NCBI GenBank assembly: GCA_003488415.1
Contig: DNLQ01000246.1
Coordinates: 1 to 22,285 of the forward strand
Length of the DNA stretch: 22,285 nt
Source: Ruminococcus sp.
GTDB lineage: Bacteria > Bacillota > Clostridia > Oscillospirales > Ruminococcaceae
Direction of reading: 5' to 3'
Shown: in pieces, positions 14,179 through 20,893 of the stretch
Numbering within the stretch: position 1 is the first letter of the stretch
Layout of the letters: each line of letters begins with the position of its first letter
Program-made: the position numbers and the translations under genes
The notes under the pieces: generated by a model
Database searches by the model: none
What the model was told of the DNA's origin: nothing
The model's input: the letters and a program-made list of their open reading frames with translations, nothing else

Positions 14179-15800
14179 CTGTTCCTTCTCCTTAACAGTA
14201 CGAATATTCCGACCGCTGCGACCAGTGCAGGTATGAGGTAGATGATGAGTATCCTTATAACTCTTGCCTCACCTGCTGTAGGAGCGATAACGTTCTGCTG
14301 GAGAGCCTTCTCAGGGATAACGATGCCGTTCTCCTTGCCGGTCATATTATTTATCATGCCGAGGATAACGCTTGCATTGTTATATGTGGTGTTCTGACCG
14401 ATGATAAGGTTATCGGTCATAAATGCGCTTCCAAGTACCATAACGTGTGAAGAAAGCACTGCGAACTGGTCGGAGGTCTCTTTTCTGGAAACGACTGCAA
14501 CACTTCTTGCGCCCTTCTCGTCCTTCTTCTCTTCACCTGCTACTACAGGATATGAAGTATCAGAGGTCTTGAGGACTGCTGTAGCGATAGTGCCGTTGTT
14601 CTTGGAGAGTATTTTTATCTCCTTGGGGAAGGGTGCAACTATAGGCAGAGCCTCGTTTGCGAGCTTTCCTACGGAATCGGCATCTGCAACAGTGAGCACA
14701 GGAGTCTGTGCAATGGAGTTAAGGGCATATACAGGAGTCTGTACAGTATTTTCGTCCATGACCATATCCTCTTCGCTTATCTCGATGCTCCAGTCAGCAA
14801 GGAACTCGTTGATGTTGGGGAGGTTGGTAGTGCTGAAGCTGGGGATGTAGAGAAGATTTCTGCCGTACTGTCCGCCGTTGTAGAGGAAATCTCCCAGCTT
14901 GTCGATAACGTCGGAGGTGAAGTCCATGGAGGGAACGGGAATTACAAGAAGCTGGTATTCATCAGGTGTGATATTGCCTGTTGCTATATCAACATCTGAT
15001 ACATTGTAGCCGTTCTTTGTGAGAAGATCACGCAGTCCGGTAACAATGCTCTCATAACCGCTCTCGTATACGCCTGCACCGTTGATAGTCGTTATGATGC
15101 CTGCACTTACGGGATTGCTGTCAACTACGCTGAGGATGGATGTGGTAAGTGTGCTTTCTCCGGCGAATACCATTGACATATTTGCCTGAGTACTGCCGTT
15201 GGAAGGAGTTATCATATTTCTTACGTCCTCGGTGCCGATGACCTTTACTCTGTCGCCGCAGGTAACGACGATGCTGCCCTCAGCTATATCACCGTTATAG
15301 TTCTTCTTGATCTCTGTCAGCACATCGGGATCCTTGTTGATATCAACGAACTTAACGTTTACGCTGCCCTTGCCGGACTGTGCATAAACGGAGTACTTGT
15401 CGAGTATTTCAGGGATCATCTCATAGGGCATCTCCACGTTCATGCCGTAGTAGCTTGCATACATCTGCTTGAAATAGGAAGCCATTGATGTGAAGGTCTC
15501 ACGGGTGGAGGTGACAGTGATATCAACGTCCTCAGTCAGATCCTTCATTGCCTGGATGGACTCATCGGAAAGCTCGTACCTGTTGTCGGGTGTGAGGTCG
15601 AGCTTCAGGGGAGTACGCTTAGCCAGGAGATTAGCCATTACGTTTGCTGCGATGATTATAGCAAGCACCAGCAGGAGCACCAGTACTGACACTGAGCCGA
15701 ATCTCAGCTTCTTCAGGTTGCGGGGAGCCTTCTCCGCAGTCTCGGACAGCTCGCTTGAAACGCTGTCGATCTCGTTTATATCATTTTTCTTCTTACTCAT
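14175..15800 (-). CDS. GldG-type ABC transporter auxiliary protein
   Basis: This 541-residue membrane protein has a transmembrane helix at about residues 34-56 (VSVLVLLLVLAIIIAANVMANLLA), a large outside domain and a second helix near the C-terminus (about 513-535) followed by RRRNR. The segment TPDNRYELSDESIQAMKDLTEDVDITV right after the first helix is typical of the GldG / ABC_transp_aux family. The middle shows further family features such as DYLLVIPVPS-like and GGQYGRNLLYIPS strands. In Flavobacterium GldA, GldF and GldG form an ABC system needed for gliding, but homologs in non-gliding Firmicutes have no known substrate. It lies 21 bases after the permease gene and overlaps the DUF4340 gene by four bases. 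AAAGGGTGG precedes the start. Confidence 0.88.
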   Translation of the reverse strand: MSKKKNDINEIDSVSSELSETAEKAPRNLKKLRFGSVSVLVLLLVLAIIIAANVMANLLAKRTPLKLDLTPDNRYELSDESIQAMKDLTEDVDITVTSTRETFTSMASYFKQMYASYYGMNVEMPYEMIPEILDKYSVYAQSGKGSVNVKFVDINKDPDVLTEIKKNYNGDIAEGSIVVTCGDRVKVIGTEDVRNMITPSNGSTQANMSMVFAGESTLTTSILSVVDSNPVSAGIITTINGAGVYESGYESIVTGLRDLLTKNGYNVSDVDIATGNITPDEYQLLVIPVPSMDFTSDVIDKLGDFLYNGGQYGRNLLYIPSFSTTNLPNINEFLADWSIEISEEDMVMDENTVQTPVYALNSIAQTPVLTVADADSVGKLANEALPIVAPFPKEIKILSKNNGTIATAVLKTSDTSYPVVAGEEKKDEKGARSVAVVSRKETSDQFAVLSSHVMVLGSAFMTDNLIIGQNTTYNNASVILGMINNMTGKENGIVIPEKALQQNVIAPTAGEARVIRILIIYLIPALVAAVGIFVLLRRRNR

Positions 15801-15821
15801 TTCGATATACCACCCTTTCTA

Positions 15822-16526
15822 TCAGCTCCAGCGTCTCTTGTCGAGTACCCTGACGGTGAGGAAGTTGAACAGGAAAGCAACGCTGATGAAGAATACGACG
15901 CTGGGAAGGCTGAACACTCCGCTGGTGAACTCGATGTATCTTGAGTAGAAGGAAAGTGAGCCGAGCACTTTCTTTATGATCTCGTTGGAGACCATGTCTG
16001 TGAAGGAATCAAGGAGATACAGCAGGAGCAGCACCACCATGCCTGCAACAGCGGCTGCCATCTGATTCTCGGTGAGGGAGGAGATGTACAGTCCCACAGC
16101 AATGAAGGCTGCGCCAAGCAGGAGCATTGCGAAGTAGTTGCCCAGAAGAGTGGACCATACCACATCTCCCAGATAGCTGAGTATCATGGAGTACACGAAT
16201 ACTATGCTCTCAGCGATGACGAAAAGGGTAAGTGCAGCGAAATACTTTCCCAGTACTATAGACCACAGTCCCACGGGGGCGGTAAGGAGTCCCTGATCGG
16301 TGCGGTTTTTCTTCTCCTCGCTGAGGAGCTTCATGGTGAGTATTGGTATAAGGAACAGCACGATAATGAACATCGAGCTGAACATTGCGGATGTCTCTGT
16401 AGTGCCGGCAGCCAGCACTCCGTTATAGAAGAATATTCCTGAGAGCAGGAAGAACACTGAAAGAAATACGTATGCAACGCCTGATGTGAAGAAAGCGCCC
16501 ATTTCACGTCTGTATATAGCACCCAT
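15822..16526 (-). CDS. ABC-2 type permease (GldF-like)
   Basis: This 234-residue integral membrane protein has six predicted helices: about VAYVFLSVFFLLSGIFFYN, MFIIVLFLIPILTMKLL, YFAALTLFVIAESIVFVYS, YFAMLLLGAAFIAVGLYI, QMAAAVAGMVVLLLLYLL and VVFFISVAFLFNFLTV. The N-terminal AIYRREMGAFFTS and the loop LLSEEKKNRTDQGLLTAPV after helix 2 are typical of ABC-2 permeases, where this segment contacts the ATPase. The TAA stop of the ATPase gene shares a base with this ATG (TAATG), so the subunits are translationally coupled. It would form the membrane channel, probably as a dimer. No substrate can be read from the sequence. Confidence 0.92.
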   Translation of the reverse strand: MGAIYRREMGAFFTSGVAYVFLSVFFLLSGIFFYNGVLAAGTTETSAMFSSMFIIVLFLIPILTMKLLSEEKKNRTDQGLLTAPVGLWSIVLGKYFAALTLFVIAESIVFVYSMILSYLGDVVWSTLLGNYFAMLLLGAAFIAVGLYISSLTENQMAAAVAGMVVLLLLYLLDSFTDMVSNEIIKKVLGSLSFYSRYIEFTSGVFSLPSVVFFISVAFLFNFLTVRVLDKRRWS

Positions 16527-17650
16527 TATTCTTCGCCTCCGTTTCCATCGTCATACTTATCCATATCCGCAGCGGACTCCTCAATGATCTCAGAGGGATA
16601 CTCGTCGGATGAAGTTGTTTCCTCAGCTATAAGCTCGCCGTCCCTGACCTTCAGGTCTATCTTTTTTGAAGGTGCAGCAGCAGAAGCCGGAACAGCGGCA
16701 GTATCGCCCATAGTGATCTTGAGGAATATGTCCTCCAGTGTGAGGTCTGAAAGCTGGAGCATAAGTATATTCCAGCCCTTCCTGCGGCAGAGATCGTTGA
16801 TAGAACGGCGGATGTCCACCTTCTCCTCGGACTCTACGTCGTAGTCATAGATGCCCTTTTCACGCTCCATATCGGCACGGACATACTTTACTCCGTCCAG
16901 CGCCCTGATAGCGTCAGCGATCTCCTTCTTGTCATCGGCGGTACGTGTCGTACCCTCGATACGGAGAGTCATTCTATGCTCGTTGGTGATGTTGCGGGCG
17001 ATCTCGTCGGCAGTACCGTTTGCAGCGACTACGCCCTTGTTGATAATGATGATCCTGTCGCATACAGCCTGGATCTCAGGAAGTATGTGTGAGGACAGGA
17101 TGACGGTATGTGTCTTGCCCAGCTTCTTTATAAGTGTGCGTATCTCGATGATCTGATTGGGATCAAGACCTACTGTAGGCTCGTCGAGGATCAGTACGGG
17201 AGGATTGTTGATAAGAGCCTGTGCAAGACCTACTCTCTGACGGTAGCCCTTTGAGAGGTTGCGGATAAGGCGTTCTCTTACTCCGCTGATCTTGCAGAGA
17301 TTGCACACATCCTTCAGGTGAGCCTTTCTCGGGAGCTTGCACTTTTTCAGGTCGTACACGAATCCCAGGTAAGCGTCAACTGTCATATCCACATAAAGGG
17401 GCGGTATCTCCGGGAGATAGCCTATATTTGCCTTTGCTGCAATAGGATCCTCCAGAATATCCACACCGTTTACAAGTATCTGACCGGAAGTGGATGAGAT
17501 ATAGCCGGTCAGCATATTCATAGTTGTTGATTTTCCTGCTCCGTTAGGTCCGAGGAAGCCGAGAATCTCGCCCTTCTCCACCTTGAAGCTGATATCGTTC
17601 ACGGCTTGCTTGTCGCCGTAACGCTTTGTAAGGTTTTTAACCTCGATCAT
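16526..17650 (-). CDS. ABC transporter ATP-binding protein (GldA-like)
   Basis: The 374-residue ATPase energises the adjacent permease. The start at 17650 is chosen because AGGAGGG at 17657-17663 lies 6 bases before it and the protein then opens with the usual MIEVKNLTKRYG; an in-frame ATG 42 bases upstream lacks this. Visible motifs are Walker A GPNGAGKST (34-42), signature LSKGYRQ (132-138), Walker B VLILDEPT (152-159) with GLDP after it, and the switch His188 in SSHIL. Residues about 225-310 form the regulatory domain common in this family. The last 70 residues are low-complexity, Ala-rich then strongly acidic, and are probably a disordered tail. It is first in an operon with permease, GldG-type, DUF4340 and a small gene. 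Function as an exporter subunit is well supported; the substrate is unknown. Confidence 0.93.
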   Translation of the reverse strand: MIEVKNLTKRYGDKQAVNDISFKVEKGEILGFLGPNGAGKSTTMNMLTGYISSTSGQILVNGVDILEDPIAAKANIGYLPEIPPLYVDMTVDAYLGFVYDLKKCKLPRKAHLKDVCNLCKISGVRERLIRNLSKGYRQRVGLAQALINNPPVLILDEPTVGLDPNQIIEIRTLIKKLGKTHTVILSSHILPEIQAVCDRIIIINKGVVAANGTADEIARNITNEHRMTLRIEGTTRTADDKKEIADAIRALDGVKYVRADMEREKGIYDYDVESEEKVDIRRSINDLCRRKGWNILMLQLSDLTLEDIFLKITMGDTAAVPASAAAPSKKIDLKVRDGELIAEETTSSDEYPSEIIEESAADMDKYDDGNGGEE

Positions 17651-17666
17651 TGATTTCCCTCCTGTA

Positions 17667-17698
17667 ACTATCGGATAATAACTATTAACCATGATAGT
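17667..17698. promoter_or_regulatory. Candidate operator: nested dyad at the ABC operon start site
   Basis: ACTATC (17667-17672) and GATAGT (17693-17698) form an outer inverted repeat. Inside lies the near-palindrome GGATAATAACTATTAACC (17673-17690), with 14 of 18 positions symmetric. Both have nearly the same centre. The dyad begins at the predicted -10 edge and covers the expected start of transcription, a position suited to a repressor. No regulator gene lies beside it. Confidence 0.45.
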
Positions 17699-17727
17699 AT
17701 TAAAATGTGATAATGCAGTGAAAGCAA
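17699..17727 (-). promoter_or_regulatory. Probable promoter of the Gld-like ABC operon
   Basis: On the - strand TTGCTT (17727-17722) and TTTAAT (17704-17699) are separated by 17 bases. The -10 matches 5 of 6 consensus positions; the -35 is weak (3 of 6), so an activator or a modest strength is possible. No intrinsic terminator was seen between ribF and here, so read-through from the infB operon may also feed these genes. Confidence 0.5.
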
Positions 17728-17751
17728 TGCGAATTTTATATGTCGTTTGAT

Positions 17752-18621
17752 TTACGTAATATTTACAGCAGCCCGCACATCCCTGGCTATCTGCGCTCTC
17801 AGCTCCTCCACCGAACCGAATCTCTGCTCCGGACGTATGAACCGAAGCAGTCTGACCTCGGGCGAAGAACCGTAAAGGTCGCCGGAGAAGCCGTGTATAT
17901 ATGTTTCCGCCAGGGGAGCTCCGCCGTAGTCCACGGTGGGCTTGACTCCGATATTGGTCATGGAAGGGTACTCCCTTCCCCCTGTACGGGTGACTGATGC
18001 GTAAACACCGAATGCAGGGACAAGCTGTCCCGGCTCAAATATCTGATTTATAGTGGGGAAGCCTATGGTGCGTCCGAGCTGAGCGCCGTGTACCACCTGT
18101 TTCAGTATAAGGTAGGGTTCACCGAGGAGCCTGTTTGCTCTTTCGGTCTCGCCTGACAGAAGAAGTCTCCTTATCTCAGTGGACGAGACTCTTGCACCAT
18201 CAAGGCACACATCCTCCACGGTACCGGTGTCAAAGCCGTACTTTTTTCCCAGCTCTGCAAGCTCCTCTGCGCCGCAGGAGGCATTTCTGCCGAAGCGGAA
18301 GTCTTTTCCGCAGCACACAAAACCGGCATTCATCTCTCCTGCCAGTACATCCCCGGCGAAGTCACTTCCCTCCATGCCGCATACATCAGTGAAGTCCGGC
18401 GAGCATATCACTCTGATGCCGCACCTTTCCCGGAGCAGCATCTCCTTTTCATCCTGTCCGTAGATATATCCCGGAGCGCCCTTTGCAGCGGCAGTCCCGG
18501 GAGTAAAGGTAAAAGCGCACGGCAGGAGCCCTGTCTGTACAGCCGCCTCGAGCACTCTCCGGTGTCCGAGGTGTACGCCGTCGAACAGTCCCAGTGCCAC
18601 GGCAGTCCTCTGCATATCCAT
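17752..18621 (-). CDS. ribF: Bifunctional riboflavin kinase / FAD synthetase
   Basis: RibF phosphorylates riboflavin to FMN and adenylates FMN to FAD. The 289-residue product is slightly shorter than the usual 300-315. The N-terminal nucleotidyltransferase domain has LGLFDGVHLGHRRVL (10-24), with its GxHxGH-type nucleotide-binding motif. The C-terminal flavokinase domain has GRTIGFPTINQ, the PxxGVYA segment (PAFGVYAS) and MTNIGVKPTV, followed by ETYIHGFSGDLYG. I chose the ATG at 18621 because GAGGAG lies 6 bases before it; a longer in-frame start would overlap truB by 44 bases. The gene follows truB by 10 bases, an arrangement common in Firmicutes. No terminator is visible after it. Confidence 0.94.
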   Translation of the reverse strand: MDMQRTAVALGLFDGVHLGHRRVLEAAVQTGLLPCAFTFTPGTAAAKGAPGYIYGQDEKEMLLRERCGIRVICSPDFTDVCGMEGSDFAGDVLAGEMNAGFVCCGKDFRFGRNASCGAEELAELGKKYGFDTGTVEDVCLDGARVSSTEIRRLLLSGETERANRLLGEPYLILKQVVHGAQLGRTIGFPTINQIFEPGQLVPAFGVYASVTRTGGREYPSMTNIGVKPTVDYGGAPLAETYIHGFSGDLYGSSPEVRLLRFIRPEQRFGSVEELRAQIARDVRAAVNIT

Positions 18622-18631
18622 AGCAGTCTCC

Positions 18632-19540
18632 TCAGGTAAGATTTTTCCACACACGAAGCTCACCGCTTTCCTCATGGGCTTTTGCAGTTCCGATGAAGCC
18701 GCCGTCGAAGCCGTAGACCGAGTACTCCGCTGCGCCCGGGATTATCCCATGGACTCTGTTAAGGTCAAGGCGCACTCCGCTGCGGTACATACGTGTCTGA
18801 GCCTCACTGAGCTTCAGTGACGGCAGTCCGCCGAACACACGGCTTATGGGGAGTATCAGTTCTCCGAGCCTGTCCTCGTCCCTTGCCTGCTCTATCTGCC
18901 CGAAGGTGAAGCAGTCGTCAAGGGTGAATCCGCCGGAGCTTGTTCTCACAAGGCTTGTCATTATGCCTCCGCAGCCCAGGCGCTCTCCGATGTCATTTAT
19001 AATAGTGCGGATATATGTGCCTTTTCCGCAGGCGATCTCAAGCACTCCCTCACGCTCCTGCTCCTTGTAGGAGGTGAGTACAAGGCTGCTGACTTCTATC
19101 TCACGGGCTTCACGCTCCACCTCTATACCCTTCCGGGCGAGGTCATAGAGCCGCTGACCGTTCACCTGCACCGCCGAGTACATAGGCGGAAGCTGCATGA
19201 TCTTACCGGTGAACTCCGGCAGCAGGGCGAGTATATCCTCCCGGCTCACAGGCATATCCGAGGAACTTCTCACCTCTCCTGTGATGTCCTGGGTATCCGT
19301 TGTCACGCCCAGCCGGAAGCCTGCCCGGTAGCTTTTTGAGGTATCGGGCATTATGTCGCAGGCTTTTGTGGCAGTACCCACGAATACCGGAAGCACTCCC
19401 GTAGCCATGGGATCGAGAGTTCCCCCGTGTCCCAGGCGCTTCATGCGGAGTATCCCCCGGAGCTTTGCGACCACATCGAAGGAGGTAAAGCCGGAGGGCT
19501 TGTTCACGCAGATAACTCCGCTGAGTTCATTTCCGCTCAT
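18632..19540 (-). CDS. truB: tRNA pseudouridine-55 synthase
   Basis: TruB converts U55 in the T-loop of nearly all tRNAs to pseudouridine. The 302-residue length is normal. The family signature is intact: GVICVNKPSGFTSFDVV near the N-terminus and GHGGTLDPMATGVLPV (38-53) with catalytic Asp43. Further family segments are YRAGFRLGVTTDTQDITGE, QLPPMYSAVQVNGQRLYDLARKG and CGKGTYIRTIINDIGERLGC. The ATG overlaps the stop of the upstream DHH gene (ATGA), so translation is coupled. It belongs to the infB-rbfA-DHH-truB-ribF operon, all involved in translation, RNA metabolism or cofactor supply. Confidence 0.96.
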   Translation of the reverse strand: MSGNELSGVICVNKPSGFTSFDVVAKLRGILRMKRLGHGGTLDPMATGVLPVFVGTATKACDIMPDTSKSYRAGFRLGVTTDTQDITGEVRSSSDMPVSREDILALLPEFTGKIMQLPPMYSAVQVNGQRLYDLARKGIEVEREAREIEVSSLVLTSYKEQEREGVLEIACGKGTYIRTIINDIGERLGCGGIMTSLVRTSSGGFTLDDCFTFGQIEQARDEDRLGELILPISRVFGGLPSLKLSEAQTRMYRSGVRLDLNRVHGIIPGAAEYSVYGFDGGFIGTAKAHEESGELRVWKNLT

Positions 19541-20490
19541 TCGTCCAGTGCCTTTCTTACAGTTTCTATAAGCTCTGCCTTGACCTTTCCGATCTCACCG
19601 GAAGCGGTGCAGCCGGCAGCCTTTGCGTGACCGCCTCCGCCAAGAGTCTGGCATATCCTGGAAACGTTCACTTCATCGGCAGAACGGAAGGAGCATTTGA
19701 ACACTCCGTCCTCACGCTCACGGAGAAGTATTCCCACCTCAGCGGTCTCAAGCTGTATGGTAAGGGGAGCAAATCCCTCCAGCTCCTCCATAGCAACGCC
19801 CATCGACTTCATCATATCCTGTGTGACAGCCACAATAACGAGTCTGCCGTCAAGGTACTCCTCCATCATAGAGGACAGCTCAGCCTCCAGGCGTATCCTG
19901 CCTCTTGACTTGATGTCGAACATAGCACGGTTGATGCGTGCAAAGTCGATATCGTAGGTACGCATCATCTCTGCGGCTATCTCGTGAGCCTCCGGAGTGG
20001 TGCAGCTGTACTTGAAGCAGCCGGAGTCAGTGGCTATGCCGGTATACAAGCTCATGGCACAGTGCTTTGTGACCGTGACGCCCATAAACTTTGCCAGCTT
20101 GTAGATTATCTCACAGGCAGCCGTTGCATGGGCTTCAAGGAGAGTTTTTTCCGCATATCCCTTGTTTGATTCATGGTGGTCGATACAGAGCTGTACACGG
20201 CTGCCGTAGATCTCCTCATAGCGTCCCATGAGCTTGGTATCGGCTATATCCACGGCTATGACCGTCTGAGGCTCGAAATCCTCTCCGGTGAAGCCGTCTG
20301 TGATGAAGGCATACCGTGAGCCGAAATCGTCATGGCACACGACTCTGCTGCGCACTCCCAGCTCCGACAGTATGTCACGGAGTCCGAAGCCTGCGCCTAT
20401 GCAGTCTCCGTCGGGGTTGCGGTGAGTGATTATCACGGCGTCCCGGCAGTTTCTCAGGAACTGTGCGGTCTCGCTGTATCCGATTAGCAT
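19537..20490 (-). CDS. nrnA: DHH/DHHA1 phosphoesterase, NrnA-like oligoribonuclease / pAp phosphatase
   Basis: NrnA-type enzymes degrade very short RNA oligonucleotides and dephosphorylate 3'-phosphoadenosine 5'-phosphate, using manganese in the cytosol. The 317-residue length is typical. The DHH domain shows the metal ligands in THRNPDGDCIGA (22-33, Asp27 and Asp29), DIAD (81-84), DHHESN (104-109) and GIATDSGCF (151-159, Asp155). The DHHA1 domain ends with GGGGHAKAAGC (284-294), the substrate-binding loop. AAGGAAGGG precedes the ATG. The gene sits between rbfA and truB, the position usual for this family in Firmicutes, and its stop overlaps the truB start. Related DHH proteins cleave cyclic di-AMP products; that activity cannot be excluded from sequence. 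Confidence 0.93.
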   Translation of the reverse strand: MLIGYSETAQFLRNCRDAVIITHRNPDGDCIGAGFGLRDILSELGVRSRVVCHDDFGSRYAFITDGFTGEDFEPQTVIAVDIADTKLMGRYEEIYGSRVQLCIDHHESNKGYAEKTLLEAHATAACEIIYKLAKFMGVTVTKHCAMSLYTGIATDSGCFKYSCTTPEAHEIAAEMMRTYDIDFARINRAMFDIKSRGRIRLEAELSSMMEEYLDGRLVIVAVTQDMMKSMGVAMEELEGFAPLTIQLETAEVGILLREREDGVFKCSFRSADEVNVSRICQTLGGGGHAKAAGCTASGEIGKVKAELIETVRKALDE

Positions 20491-20516
20491 AGCAGCCCTT
20501 CCTTTCAGTAGTACTC

Positions 20517-20858
20517 TCAGCCAAGAAGATCGTTGAGCTTCTTGCTTATCTCTGCGCTGCGCTCTATGGAAGCGTCAGCGATGAATGTCAGCTCGGGAGA
20601 CTTCCGCATTTCAAGTCTGCGGAAAAGTTCCCTTCTGATATAGCCGGCAGCGCTCCTGAGTCCTGCTACGGACTCTTTGGTGCGCTCCATACCCTCCAGG
20701 CTGGATACGTAAACCTTGCAGCTTGACATATCCCCGGAGAGGTCGGCTCTTACTATGGTGAGCATCTTGTCTATCCTGGGATCCTTCAGTTCCCGGAGTA
20801 TAGCTGTCAGCTCACGCTTTATATCCTCAGCCATACGGCTGTTCTTGAAATTCGGCAT
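20517..20858 (-). CDS. rbfA: Ribosome-binding factor A
   Basis: RbfA binds the 30S subunit and assists late 16S rRNA processing and cold adaptation. The 113-residue product has normal length and the single KH-like domain. Family features are the N-terminal NSRMAEDIKRELTAILRELKDPRI, the strand pair LTIVRADLSGDMSSCKVYVSSLEG, and RRELFRRLEMRKSPELTFIAD, which precedes the closing SIERSAEISKKLNDLL helix. It lies 35 bases downstream of infB in the usual order, with a short hairpin in between and GGAAAGG before the ATG. Nothing unusual is visible in the protein. Confidence 0.95.
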   Translation of the reverse strand: MPNFKNSRMAEDIKRELTAILRELKDPRIDKMLTIVRADLSGDMSSCKVYVSSLEGMERTKESVAGLRSAAGYIRRELFRRLEMRKSPELTFIADASIERSAEISKKLNDLLG

Positions 20859-20870
20859 ATTATCCTTTCC

Positions 20871-20885
20871 GGACGCTCAGCGTCC
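20871..20885 (-). promoter_or_regulatory. Small hairpin between infB and rbfA
   Basis: GGACGC (20871-20876) and GCGTCC (20880-20885) form a 6-bp stem with a 3-base loop, located 8 bases after the infB stop and directly before the rbfA ribosome binding site. There is no U-tract, so it is not a terminator. It could influence rbfA translation or mark an RNA processing site. Confidence 0.5.
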
Positions 20886-20893
20886 ACGGAGCA

